Part shown: in pieces, positions 1-6,767 of the stretch
Layout: every line of letters starts with the position of its first letter
Position numbering within the stretch: position 1 is the stretch's first letter
Virus record (IMG/VR): IMGVR_UViG_3300009788_000098
Span: 1 to 64,000 of that record
Source of the DNA: a virus
Direction: 5' to 3' (one strand)
Length of the DNA: 64,000 bases
The notes under the pieces: model-generated
The model's input: only the letters and a program-made list of their open reading frames with translations
Told to the model about the DNA's origin: nothing
Databases searched by the model: none
Program-made: the position numbers and the translations under genes

Positions 1-120
1 AAACAAAAACTACAGCTTAAAATGAAACTCCAACGGAAACACATTACGATATTGCGATCCATGGACAAACGGATTAACAGCGCTGATAATCGACTTGTTA
101 GAATGTCAGGTGTACGCTAA
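1..120 (+). CDS. C-terminal end of a basic protein (truncated by window edge)
   Basis: The frame is open from the first base to TAA at 118-120 and codes for 39 residues rich in Lys and Arg, ending LVRMSGVR. The first internal ATG is at 22 and has no convincing ribosome site, so this is probably the tail of a longer gene starting to the left. Its stop overlaps the next start as TAATG, which supports real translation. I do not recognise the family. Confidence 0.4.
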   Translation, partial: KQKLQLKMKLQRKHITILRSMDKRINSADNRLVRMSGVR

Positions 121-221
121 TGACAACCCGTATGCTTTGCGTTTCATGCTACAACGGCCACGCAGGCCCAGATAGACTCTGCAACCGCTGCAGAGACCGG
201 ATTGACGGAAAAGGAGACTAG
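120..221 (+). CDS. Tiny zinc-ribbon-like protein, 33 aa
   Basis: The ATG at 120 shares TAATG with the upstream stop, so translation is probably coupled. The product has four cysteines as two knuckles: CVSC near residues 7-10 and CNRC near 21-24. That spacing suits one structural zinc ion. The rest is short, basic and charged. No enzymatic role can be inferred. Very small Cys-knuckle proteins are common in phage early regions. Confidence 0.5.
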   Translation: MTTRMLCVSCYNGHAGPDRLCNRCRDRIDGKGD

Positions 222-225
222 AACG

Positions 226-435
226 ATGATAACAAAGAATCAATCAATACATGTCAGTAATTTAGGATCGAAAATCACAAAAGCTGCAGACGATATCGAC
301 ACATTGAAAAAGATTGAGAAACGATATAAAAACTGTGATGATTATAGAATAAGACTTGATGTTTCAATTCGTGAACTGAAATCATACAAGAATTCGATGG
401 TGTCAGAGCTGCGTGATATAATCGCCAATTGCTAA
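226..435 (+). CDS. Small helical protein, 69 aa, unknown
   Basis: I chose the ATG at 226 because AAAGGAG lies about 10 bases upstream; a TTG at 202 in the same frame has no such site. Residues about 18-65 are charged, Lys/Asp/Glu-rich and probably alpha-helical or coiled-coil (DDIDTLKKIEKRYK is typical). It resembles in style the 68-residue protein at 705-911. No family recognised. Confidence 0.6.
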   Translation: MITKNQSIHVSNLGSKITKAADDIDTLKKIEKRYKNCDDYRIRLDVSIRELKSYKNSMVSELRDIIANC

Positions 436-500
436 ATTGTCAACTTACCAGAGCCCTATTCGTAGGGCTCACGTGAGTTTACAATCTGGTAGACTCAATT
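435..500 (+). other. Nested stem-loop with TTCG loop between small genes
   Basis: The core is an 8 bp perfect stem at 451-470, GAGCCCTA/TAGGGCTC, closed by a TTCG tetraloop. Outside it TACCA (446-450) can pair with TGGTA (487-491), and AATTGTC (435-441) can pair with GAC (492-494) plus CAATT (496-500). No T-run follows, so it is not a classical terminator. The GAAAGGAG of the next gene starts right after it. It could be an mRNA-processing or stability hairpin. Confidence 0.5.
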
Positions 501-512
501 GAAAGGAGAGCG

Positions 513-629
513 ATGATAGCAAGCATACGCTACAATCAGAAAGTTGACGGGCGGATCACGCGCAAAGTGAACCGTGAGAGAAAACGGTTCCGGTCCTCAA
601 TTAGAAAACTGAAAGTTGACAAGGAATAG
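513..629 (+). CDS. Tiny very basic protein, 38 aa
   Basis: GAAAGGAG sits 5 bases before the ATG at 513, and the frame ends at TAG 627-629. The product is strongly basic (MIASIRYNQKVDGRITRKVN, then RERKRFRSS), which would suit nucleic-acid or ribosome binding. That role is only suggested by charge. It lies in a run of similar small genes with the same ribosome-site style. Confidence 0.5.
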   Translation: MIASIRYNQKVDGRITRKVNRERKRFRSSIRKLKVDKE

Positions 630-641
630 TTCCCAGATATT

Positions 642-667
642 CAGCCCGCGAATCCGTTCACGGGCTG
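642..667 (+). other. Intergenic stem-loop
   Basis: CAGCCCG (642-648) pairs with CGGGCTG (661-667). After one mismatch, GAA pairs with TTC around a TCCG loop. It lies between two small genes and has no following T-run, so an RNA-processing or insulating role is more likely than termination. Confidence 0.4.
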
Positions 668-704
668 CCTTCTGCGACCCATCGTAGAGAAAGGAAGTAA
701 AATT

Positions 705-911
705 ATGACAATCAGCAAGGAAGAATTCAATCAAGAATTTACAAATTTGATTAGTACAATCGGTAATTATCGCGGTGTGATAAACATGATAGACAGTCTC
801 AAAGTTTATCACAATTGCAATACCATTGATGAAATTATGGTAAAACTCAATTCGTTTGTTGAGTCCAAAGTTCACGAATTAAATCAACTTCAATCGTTGT
901 CAATTGAGTAA
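705..911 (+). CDS. Small acidic helical protein, 68 aa, unknown
   Basis: The ATG at 705 has GAAAGGAAG about 10 bases upstream. The product is acidic and probably helical throughout, with no cysteines and no membrane segment. It is the last gene before the 646-base non-coding block that holds the first GATTCC array. No family recognised. Confidence 0.6.
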   Translation: MTISKEEFNQEFTNLISTIGNYRGVINMIDSLKVYHNCNTIDEIMVKLNSFVESKVHELNQLQSLSIE

Positions 912-1004
912 ACTTGACAACCAAACATCACGCGCAAGGGAAGAGTCGAAAGTGACTCGACCTTTGCGCGGTTCCGATTCTTCGCCTGGTCTCCAGCTTG
1001 CGAG

Positions 1005-1237
1005 GATTCCACAGATTCCAGATTCCCCGGTCTCAAGATTCCATGGATTCCGCTGTAGATTCCACAGATTCCACCCTTGCGAAGATTCCGCAGATTCCGA
1101 CCCTTCCCACAAAACCCTTGCAACCCTTTGCAGATTCCCCGAAACCCTTCGCGACCCTTCCCGAGATTCCCCAGATCGTATTTTTGCGATGGTGAAACTT
1201 TCTGTATATAGGTCTTTAATGGATCGAGAAAACCCTT
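1005..1237 (+). repeat. GATTCC / ACCCTT motif array, copy 1
   Basis: Eleven GATTCC hexamers start at 1005, 1014, 1021, 1037, 1046, 1058, 1067, 1084, 1093, 1133 and 1165, often 9 bp apart. Seven ACCCTT motifs start at 1073, 1100, 1114, 1123, 1144, 1154 and 1232. All are in one orientation. Open frames that cross it are repetitive translations without ribosome sites. An AT-rich stretch (1281-1306) and a promoter (1505) lie just downstream. It could be an iteron-like protein-binding array or origin; that is inference. Confidence 0.8.
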
Positions 1238-1280
1238 GCAACTTTCTGAAAACCATTCGCGGTTCCCTTCCAGTTTTTCA

Positions 1281-1306
1281 TAATGCTATTATATTATATA
1301 TACAGA
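1281..1306. other. AT-rich tract beside the motif array
   Basis: About 26 bases are almost entirely A and T, including ATTATATTATATATA, which stands out against the GC-rich array immediately upstream. An easily melted tract next to short repeats is the usual arrangement of an iteron-type origin, but no DnaA box was found, so this is a guess. The rest of 1307-1500 holds only a small hairpin (TAGCCC/GGGCTA, 1362-1378) and no gene. Confidence 0.3.
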
Positions 1307-1504
1307 AAATTCCACGAACTATTTTCCCGTGTTTTGGGAGCTATCGGCATTCGGAAAAGTCTAGCCCTTTATGGGCTATGCGCAATTGTAGAACATTTGT
1401 ACTATTTAGACCCTTGGTGACTAGAACAAATATGCTAAACTCCGTAAGGCTAAACTCCACCGTAAAATCTGCGTAAAGAGACCTTACAGACCCTTGTCTA
1501 ACCC

Positions 1505-1532
1505 TTGACAAATACCCCTAAACGTGTATAAT
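1505..1532 (+). promoter_or_regulatory. Sigma70-type promoter of the first small-gene operon
   Basis: TTGACA at 1505-1510 and TATAAT at 1527-1532, both consensus, are separated by 16 bp. They lie 25 bases before the ATG at 1558, which has its own GAAAGGAG. The -35 box is embedded in ACCCTTGACA, an extension of the ACCCTT motif of the array upstream. Confidence 0.9.
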
Positions 1533-1557
1533 GAGTATAGAGTGAAAGGAGTACAAA

Positions 1558-1881
1558 ATGAAAATAGTTCTAGTAAGAAAATCAAACCGGCATAAATGGC
1601 TAAATGCAGGAGCGGCCAGAGATAAGAAAAACTGGGTTAGAATTGTCTACCTTGCCCAACGTGATTATAAAGGTTACCAAACTGCTTACATAGAGGTAAA
1701 TGATAACACCAACCAATACGATATATTCAGACTTCCGCAAAATGCAGAGGTCAACCCGCTCCCTGATATTATCGGCAATCCCTCATTTGTGAAAGCCCTT
1801 GAGAATTTTTATACAACGGGCGCAATGCCGATAACCCCGCCGATAATTGGCAAAATGGTTCAGTTAGGTATTTTGCAGTAA
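1558..1881 (+). CDS. Hypothetical protein, 107 aa
   Basis: First gene of the small-gene operon, directly behind a consensus promoter and a GAAAGGAG site. The N-terminal third is basic and aromatic (KIVLVRKSNRHKWLNAG), and the C-terminal third is Pro-rich. No cysteine motif or membrane segment. A CCCCT-GTAA-AGGGG hairpin (1889-1902) follows the stop and abuts the ribosome site of the next gene. Family not recognised. Confidence 0.75.
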   Translation: MKIVLVRKSNRHKWLNAGAARDKKNWVRIVYLAQRDYKGYQTAYIEVNDNTNQYDIFRLPQNAEVNPLPDIIGNPSFVKALENFYTTGAMPITPPIIGKMVQLGILQ

Positions 1882-1919
1882 AGTGAAACCCCTGTAAAGG
1901 GGAAAGGATAAGGTGATAA

Positions 1920-2132
1920 ATGCTGAACCACGTTGAGCTAATAAAGCCCGCAACCGATACACACCCCCAGACTGGAGAAACTCAGGAAATGACAATTCTT
2001 GACCTGTACAAATTCCAGAGCAATCCGAAAGAGGTTATAGTGTGGGGCTGGGGAACTTTCAGAACTTGCACAGAACCCCTTAACAAAATTGTAGAAATTC
2101 TGGTATCAGACGGATTCAAGGCTATAGAGTGA
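1920..2132 (+). CDS. Hypothetical protein, 70 aa
   Basis: The ATG at 1920 is preceded by AAAGGATAAGG. The product is soluble with a Trp-rich middle (VIVWGWGTFRTC). The next gene starts 12 bases after its stop with its own GAAAGGAG. No recognised family. Confidence 0.7.
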   Translation: MLNHVELIKPATDTHPQTGETQEMTILDLYKFQSNPKEVIVWGWGTFRTCTEPLNKIVEILVSDGFKAIE

Positions 2133-2144
2133 AAGGAGTATAAA

Positions 2145-2519
2145 ATGAATCAATTGCTAGAAAAACGCAGAGACTTTGTAAAATCCCGCGGTGGATCGTG
2201 GGAAGTTTCGGAGTTTGACGGGGAACTAAACGATATCAACCGTGAGATTATAGCCGCTTACAAAGCTGAAAACCCCGCTTGCCATTTAGGGAATGTCAAC
2301 CTATACGAGTATAACAGACACCAAGTTATGACTCCCTGCGTTGGACAAATGGTATACAATTTTGAATATACTTTTGTCATCCCTGAATTTGACCAGGAAC
2401 TGCACACAATGATAATTGAGTATAACAAGCTCCCCTATTCAAGCGGATTAATGAAAGTCATTGATGCAATATTCAACCGCATAGAAAACACCGGCGGCGT
2501 TACTTTTCAATGGGTGTAA
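2145..2519 (+). CDS. Hypothetical protein, 124 aa
   Basis: The ATG at 2145 has GAAAGGAG 8 bases upstream. The N-terminus is helical and charged (LLEKRRDFVKSRGG), followed by a mixed region with many aromatics. No cysteine cluster or membrane segment. It is in the same operon as its neighbours. Family unknown. Confidence 0.7.
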   Translation: MNQLLEKRRDFVKSRGGSWEVSEFDGELNDINREIIAAYKAENPACHLGNVNLYEYNRHQVMTPCVGQMVYNFEYTFVIPEFDQELHTMIIEYNKLPYSSGLMKVIDAIFNRIENTGGVTFQWV

Positions 2520-2530
2520 AGGAGTTTACC

Positions 2531-2824
2531 ATGAGAGATATTAACGAGTGGCCCTACAGTGGCGAAGGCAGCATAACCGATAATTGGCAAAATGAAGTTG
2601 ACGCGTGGACTGAAACCAATGAAGAGAACTATTGGGATCAGCTAGAATGCCTGCCCCCTCGCAAGATGACCGGTTCAGTTTTCGCAGTCGGTGAACCTTT
2701 CAGCATGACAATACACGCCGTATTCGCAGAAATTGGGGGGCGATTCTTCGGCAAGAACTGCGATATAACCAAGTGGAATCCAGTCCGTTATAAGCTGGAC
2801 ATCATAAAGCAATTCAAGGTCTAA
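2531..2824 (+). CDS. Hypothetical acidic protein, 97 aa
   Basis: I chose the ATG at 2531 over the in-frame ATG at 2510, because AAAGGAG lies 8 bases before 2531 and the earlier ATG would overlap the preceding gene. The N-terminal half is acidic and Trp-rich, and the C-terminus ends in a basic segment (RYKLDIIKQFKV). No recognised domain. Confidence 0.7.
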   Translation: MRDINEWPYSGEGSITDNWQNEVDAWTETNEENYWDQLECLPPRKMTGSVFAVGEPFSMTIHAVFAEIGGRFFGKNCDITKWNPVRYKLDIIKQFKV

Positions 2825-2825
2825 T

Positions 2826-3059
2826 ATGACAATTGACAACGAAGTCCTTATTGACGTACTGGACTGCTCCCAGTGCCCGGAGTGGAGCGACCCCAGAGCG
2901 TGCTACAGGTGCGCCGATGGTGATATTCCTGTAAAGGTATGCGAACACGATAACACTGTATTAGACGTTCGGGGCGGCCACCACTACGCAGCTGGTGAGG
3001 TCTGGGACGATATCGAGGAGTCTGTATATTGTCTGGACTGCCAAACGGTTATAGGCTGA
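2826..3059 (+). CDS. Cys-rich small protein, 77 aa
   Basis: Starts two bases after the preceding stop. It has CSQCPEWSDPRACYRC near residues 14-29 and further Cys/His residues (CEHDN near 38, CLDC near 69-72). This suggests one or two zinc sites. The intervening part is acidic. Its role is unknown; zinc-binding accessory proteins recur in this operon. Confidence 0.7.
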   Translation: MTIDNEVLIDVLDCSQCPEWSDPRACYRCADGDIPVKVCEHDNTVLDVRGGHHYAAGEVWDDIEESVYCLDCQTVIG

Positions 3060-3071
3060 AAGGAGTCTACA

Positions 3072-3338
3072 ATGGATACAAAATGGATCGTTGGCTTTGT
3101 GGCAAATGAAAACACCCGTTGGATGCCCTACTTCGGCGCTGATGACCTCCAAGACGCGAAAAAAGCCTTTGAAATGGCTGTTGAAATAGGGGATTATCTA
3201 AAGGTCGGTATATTCAGAAATAAACCCCCATGGCGAGAACGTAAGCCACGTTACTTACACGATAATACTGACAAATCAAATGCCAAAATTAGAGGGCTTG
3301 AGGGACTTATAAACTCATTGCCCTCTGATTATTTCTAA
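3072..3338 (+). CDS. Hypothetical protein, 88 aa
   Basis: GAAAGGAG lies 7 bases before the ATG at 3072. The N-terminus (WIVGFVANENTRWMPYFGAD) looks like a beta-strand domain and the C-terminal half is basic. It ends in TAA (3336-3338). The same frame then stays open for 29 codons through the repeated element that follows and ends at the ATGA of the next gene, so a readthrough tail is conceivable. Confidence 0.7.
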   Translation: MDTKWIVGFVANENTRWMPYFGADDLQDAKKAFEMAVEIGDYLKVGIFRNKPPWRERKPRYLHDNTDKSNAKIRGLEGLINSLPSDYF

Positions 3339-3339
3339 C

Positions 3340-3402
3340 TTCCACCAGGGGGAGGGGTCGCCCGGTTCTACACCGGACTTGATAACGCAAAAGCAGAAAC
3401 CC
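3340..3402 (+). repeat. Intergenic 63-65 bp element, copy 1
   Basis: Closely matches 5270-5334, with a 30 bp identical core at 3364-3393. It contains a hairpin, CCGGT (3362-3366) TCTAC ACCGG (3372-3376). Copy 2 keeps the pairing with a G-U wobble. The frame that reads FYTGLDNAK through the core ends at the TGA inside ATGA of the gene at 3425. The element lies directly before that gene's ribosome site, so it could be a 5' regulatory RNA, a coupled leader, or a duplicated gene remnant. Confidence 0.8.
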
Positions 3403-3424
3403 TTACAACGAAAGGATATAAACC

Positions 3425-3685
3425 ATGAATAAAATTAAAGAACTTCAATTTGACAAATACACAAAAATTATAGAAATAAACGACAGCCGGTTTATGGTTT
3501 ACAAGATCGATAGCGGCGAATGGGACGATAAAAACTGTCGCCCTATTATGCGCGATACTGTGAAAATCAGCCCTGATTATAACCCCTCTGCTAATTTCAC
3601 AATCTCGGCCCCCACTATCAAGACTCTTGTAAAGAAACTGGAGAAAATTGATTATCAGATTGTTAAGCCTCACAACGGGAGATAA
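3425..3685 (+). CDS. Hypothetical protein, 86 aa
   Basis: Follows copy 1 of the repeated element with GAAAGGAT before its ATG. It is mixed alpha/beta and Lys-rich, with no cysteine pair or membrane segment. Two bases separate it from the next gene, so the two are co-translated. Family unknown. Confidence 0.65.
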   Translation: MNKIKELQFDKYTKIIEINDSRFMVYKIDSGEWDDKNCRPIMRDTVKISPDYNPSANFTISAPTIKTLVKKLEKIDYQIVKPHNGR

Positions 3686-3687
3686 AC

Positions 3688-4290
3688 ATGTGTACCAAAT
3701 GCCTAAATTACAATAACCAAGAAACAGTATATTCCACTCAAGAGGGCTCAATGTGTGCTGAGTGCGCCGGGATTATAATTGATGAACTTAGTGAAGAACT
3801 AGACAAAGAACACACAGAACAGATATACTTTTCCGAAGAACTATTTGAGAAATTAGCAAGTGTTCAGCATGATATCTGGGCGGACTGGATGAAACAAACG
3901 CTTGATGAATATGCTATGGCAGCTCCTTGCATGGAATGTATGAGTGGAGAATCAATCCTTTTAAGCATTGGATGTGAATATGAAGATACAGAATACTATG
4001 CCACCTGGAAACAACTGATTAACACTCAGTATAAAAACCTAACAAAAGAGGAAAAGGAAAGTAACCGAGAGCGTGTCCGCAAGTTCTGGCATTTGATAAA
4101 AACCGAGGATACACACACCAAAAAATCATATCAGGGATTAATAAAAATCCTAAAGAAACATTACCCGGAAGTTTGGGAGAAAGTAGCTATGGCAGAGAAT
4201 ACACTGCTAAAGTTTTTAGAGGAGCGTTACGACGACGAAACTGAACCATTTGGAAATGGCTATAACAAGGGATATATGGGAAGCGGATAA
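3688..4290 (+). CDS. Conserved phage protein with N-terminal zinc knuckle, 200 aa
   Basis: CTKC at residues 2-5 and CAEC near 23-26 form an N-terminal zinc ribbon. The body has a segment starting LASVQHDIWADWMKQTLDE and later TQYKNLTKEEKESNRERVRK. That pattern (helix with a WxxWM motif, then YxxLTxxEKExxR) is familiar from uncharacterised accessory proteins of many phages. The biochemical role is not known. The zinc domain suggests a nucleic-acid or protein contact. Confidence 0.7.
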   Translation: MCTKCLNYNNQETVYSTQEGSMCAECAGIIIDELSEELDKEHTEQIYFSEELFEKLASVQHDIWADWMKQTLDEYAMAAPCMECMSGESILLSIGCEYEDTEYYATWKQLINTQYKNLTKEEKESNRERVRKFWHLIKTEDTHTKKSYQGLIKILKKHYPEVWEKVAMAENTLLKFLEERYDDETEPFGNGYNKGYMGSG

Positions 4291-4339
4291 TATATCAGAT
4301 TGACACAATTATTGAGAAGCACGGAAAGGAAAAATAATC

Positions 4340-4747
4340 ATGTACAAAAATAAATTATGCCCACTTTGCCAATCATCTGCAATCATAAAAACGGGCGGGT
4401 ACAACAAGCTGTATTATTGGGCTGAATGTACAGATCAAACTTGTGGATATGAGACAGGACATCATCCTACGAGGGCAGAAGCTGCCCGCGCCTGGATAGA
4501 GCGTGATATTAAAGATAATACTAAAATATTAGAAGATACGATAATAAATCTTCGTGATGAGATTAAGGAATTGAAAACCCGGATATCTATTGAGGAGAGA
4601 TTACCAGAGGTGCATAATCGGGTATTGGTATTTATGTCTCCCGATCATGTACACACAAGACTTTGTCTTTATAACAATGGTTATTGGGTAGATGATGAAG
4701 GCCAAAGTGTCAATGGTGTAACTCATTGGCAACCTATATTAGATTGA
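4340..4747 (+). CDS. Lar-like zinc ribbon fused to DUF551-like domain, 135 aa
   Basis: Residues 7-35 (CPLCQS...WAECTDQTC) followed by an EAARAWIERD-type helix match the Lar restriction-alleviation zinc ribbon pattern. A short coiled coil follows near 55-75. The C-terminal 60 residues, from EERLPEVHNRVLVF to THWQPI, match the DUF551 signature of phage accessory proteins. A second DUF551 protein lies at 21838. Lar relatives can counter host type I restriction, but that function is not shown here. Confidence 0.75.
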   Translation: MYKNKLCPLCQSSAIIKTGGYNKLYYWAECTDQTCGYETGHHPTRAEAARAWIERDIKDNTKILEDTIINLRDEIKELKTRISIEERLPEVHNRVLVFMSPDHVHTRLCLYNNGYWVDDEGQSVNGVTHWQPILD

Positions 4748-4759
4748 AAGGAGAATAGA

Positions 4760-4972
4760 ATGCCCACAAATAAAGAGATAGAGGATTATATGCTTCAAGA
4801 AGTTAAGTTTCACGCTGATTATAAAACTGGTATTGTTAACCTTACAACCATTGCTGAGGATGCGTATAACACCCTTGAGCCTTCCTCAACTACAGATATA
4901 CCTGAACGTTATTTTGAGATTGCACTTGAACTGTTCGAGTGTGATGAAGCTAGTGAAAGGAGAACACAATGA
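4760..4972 (+). CDS. Hypothetical acidic protein, 70 aa
   Basis: GAAAGGAG lies 6 bases before the ATG at 4760. The product is acidic and probably mostly helical. Its stop overlaps the next start (ATGA at 4969-4972), so the pair is translationally coupled. No recognised domain. Confidence 0.7.
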   Translation: MPTNKEIEDYMLQEVKFHADYKTGIVNLTTIAEDAYNTLEPSSTTDIPERYFEIALELFECDEASERRTQ

Positions 4973-5268
4973 ACAAATGCCCCCTGTGTGATAATACTGG
5001 AGTAATGGATACAAAGCGGAAACCCTCACGCTATCTTTACAACCGCAATCACAAACTCGTTAACGTTTACTGTGTCCTGTGTGCTGAAGATAAGAACGAG
5101 GTCAATCGTGCCGTGAAAGTAATTGAGAAGCGGATCAAGACCCTTGCAAAGTTCGCAGGTCTCAAAGGGCACACTGTAAAGGACGCGTATGCAATCCGGC
5201 AGCTCCCTGGTGTGATAGAACTCGTAACTGCTTATATGAGAATATTAACCCTTGTCTGGACTGTCTGA
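4969..5268 (+). CDS. Zinc-ribbon protein, 99 aa
   Basis: CPLC at residues 4-7 and CVLC near 35-38 form a rubredoxin-like knuckle pair, followed by a basic helical region (KVIEKRIKTLAKFAG). It is translationally coupled to the preceding gene. An overlapping frame, at -1 relative to this gene, runs into the repeated element downstream. The role is probably nucleic-acid related, by composition only. Confidence 0.7.
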   Translation: MNKCPLCDNTGVMDTKRKPSRYLYNRNHKLVNVYCVLCAEDKNEVNRAVKVIEKRIKTLAKFAGLKGHTVKDAYAIRQLPGVIELVTAYMRILTLVWTV

Positions 5269-5269
5269 A

Positions 5270-5334
5270 TTCCACAGGGGGAATCGGGGTCGTCTGGTTC
5301 TACACCGGACTTGATAACGCAAAAGTAGAAACCC
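5270..5334 (+). repeat. Intergenic 63-65 bp element, copy 2
   Basis: Second copy of the element at 3340-3402. The 30 bp identical core is at 5296-5325. The stem is extended here: GTCTGGT (5292-5298) can pair with ACCGGAC (5304-5310) using one G-U pair. As in copy 1, the frame through the core ends at the ATGA that starts the next gene (5366). Confidence 0.8.
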
Positions 5335-5365
5335 CTATAGCCGAAACCCCCGAAAGGAGTCCACT

Positions 5366-5665
5366 ATGAAAAGTCTATATAAACCAACTGATAAACTATG
5401 CCCAGAATACACCCCCCCTGAGACCTTCCCCTACGGCGAATATGTAAAGGTTGCAGAATTCCCCGCAACCGCCGAGGGCGGGCGACCTTGCACGCTTTGC
5501 GAAACCCGAACGCCTGCAAGGTTTTATAAACTGGCTGTTTACCCTTCGCCCGACAGTATAGGAGAACTACAACACGGCGTAACTATCTTCACAGGCTCAG
5601 GACAAGAGAAGCTGATTGTGTCAATTGCCCGTGGAGTCGCTGATGGTATGCTAGTAATCAGCTAG
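5366..5665 (+). CDS. Hypothetical protein, 99 aa
   Basis: CGAAAGGAG precedes the ATG at 5366, directly downstream of the repeated element. The central part has CTLCETRTPARF, a single knuckle. The remainder looks like a small beta-rich domain. It is the last gene of the operon, and its stop lies at the edge of the second GATTCC array. Family unknown. Confidence 0.65.
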   Translation: MKSLYKPTDKLCPEYTPPETFPYGEYVKVAEFPATAEGGRPCTLCETRTPARFYKLAVYPSPDSIGELQHGVTIFTGSGQEKLIVSIARGVADGMLVIS

Positions 5666-5666
5666 A

Positions 5667-5820
5667 GATTCCAGTCTAGATTCCACACCAGATTCCACTA
5701 AAGATTCCAGCTAATCTGTGGAGATTCCCCCCCCCCGACCCTTCGCAGATTCCGGGTCAGATTCCAGTAACCCTTCCAAGATTCCAGAGCTTCCGGGCAA
5801 TAAAAACCCTTGCGACCCTT
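5667..5820 (+). repeat. GATTCC / ACCCTT motif array, copy 2
   Basis: Eight GATTCC motifs start at 5667, 5679, 5691, 5703, 5723, 5748, 5760 and 5780, commonly 12 bp apart. Four ACCCTT motifs start at 5738, 5770, 5806 and 5815. Further single copies (near 5942 and 5951) fall inside the GIY-YIG gene on the other strand. A run of ten C residues lies at 5727-5736. Orientation is the same as in copy 1, so the arrays bracket the small-gene operon. Confidence 0.8.
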
Positions 5821-5827
5821 AGCCCCC

Positions 5828-6139
5828 TCACGCACCTGGCAATAATCCTTCCCTCTTGACTTCCAAGTGCGTGATATACCTGTGGTACGTGTCTGGGTTG
5901 CAAATTGGGCATAATCGCTTCCCCCCACCCTTCTTCAACTTAGATTCCAGCTTCCGTGACCCTTCCCAAGTGCGGATAACTTGCCACTGGATTCCGGCTT
6001 TATTAACAGCCCTCAACAATCTCGCACCACGGTTAGACCGATGTTCCTTTAACCGTCTTGCGAAATTCTTGGTATAGCCGATGTAATGTTGCATGTGACC
6101 GAGCGGCTCTTCGAAGTGGATAAGGTACACAATTTCCAT
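5828..6139 (-). CDS. GIY-YIG endonuclease domain protein, 103 aa
   Basis: The N-terminus reads EIVYLIHFEE (the 'GIY' strand, here VYL), then HYIGYTKNFARRLKEHR, the YIG strand with the Arg and following helix. A Cys pair CPIC occurs near residue 78. The length suits a stand-alone GIY-YIG nuclease of the YhbQ/Slx1 or homing type. It is on the minus strand among plus-strand genes and overlaps GATTCC motifs, which suggests a free-standing mobile endonuclease. No strong ribosome site is visible. Confidence 0.8.
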   Translation of the reverse strand: MEIVYLIHFEEPLGHMQHYIGYTKNFARRLKEHRSNRGARLLRAVNKAGIQWQVIRTWEGSRKLESKLKKGGGKRLCPICNPDTYHRYITHLEVKREGLLPGA

Positions 6140-6221
6140 ACCCTAATTGTACCGCAAATTGCAGAAATATGGGTAACAAAAAGCCCCCTGATAAACCCCT
6201 TGTAAAAAGGTGACTAAAACC

Positions 6222-6728
6222 CTAACTATCGCCTAGTAAAGCCTCACTAGCTTCCGCTAAAAGGGCATTATCACCATGCTCAACTAAAAGGTCATCTGTC
6301 GGCAACTCTAACCACTCTGACAAATCCCCCGCAATAGTAATCTGTACAGTATCATCCATCTGTACAAAACTGATTGCGTTTCCGCCTTCGTCTAATGCCC
6401 GTGCTAGCTTCTCAAAACCCTTTGCGTCTAGCTTGAGCAGGTTATAAAACTCCTTCTGAATTGCCCAACCGATTGCTGCTAATGGGACATAATCAAATGT
6501 CACCTTCTTGCGGGTGTTCAGGGCGGGGTGTAATTCCTCGCCAGCCTGATGTGATCTAATCCCTTTGCTTCTAGCCAGAGACTCTAAAGCTGCTACATCG
6601 TTCTCGGCAGATTTCTTAGCCTTGACCGCATCAACGTAATGGGACTCTGCTTGCAACTCTGCAAGGCGTTCTTTTGCTGACTGTGCTTGTAAGCGACTCT
6701 GTGCTAATTGTGCTATAAGTTCGTTCAT
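6222..6728 (-). CDS. Coiled-coil protein, 168 aa, unknown
   Basis: The ATG at 6728 has GAAAGGAG upstream on the minus strand, behind a clear promoter. Residues 1-55 are an Ala/Gln/Glu/Lys-rich coiled coil. The rest is a compact acidic domain (FDYVPLAAIGWAIQKEFYNLL). Lone, divergently transcribed genes like this are often regulators or host-takeover factors, but nothing here shows DNA binding. Confidence 0.75.
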   Translation of the reverse strand: MNELIAQLAQSRLQAQSAKERLAELQAESHYVDAVKAKKSAENDVAALESLARSKGIRSHQAGEELHPALNTRKKVTFDYVPLAAIGWAIQKEFYNLLKLDAKGFEKLARALDEGGNAISFVQMDDTVQITIAGDLSEWLELPTDDLLVEHGDNALLAEASEALLGDS

Positions 6729-6767
6729 GGTACTTCTCCTTTCACTAACTTGGATACTTCCTTATAT

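Noticed and set aside
904-1476. A 190-codon open frame across the first motif array
   Set aside because: It has no ribosome site, consists of repetitive translation of GATTCC/ACCCTT motifs, and overlaps equally long frames on the other strand, as expected of repetitive GC-rich DNA.
3355-3380. Resemblance of GGTTCTACACC in the repeated element to a tRNA T-arm
   Set aside because: The position that should be a purine is T, no acceptor or anticodon stems surround it, and both copies lack a cloverleaf.
5698-5928. A minus-strand open frame across the second motif array
   Set aside because: Same repetitive composition as above, no ribosome site, and it overlaps the GIY-YIG gene.
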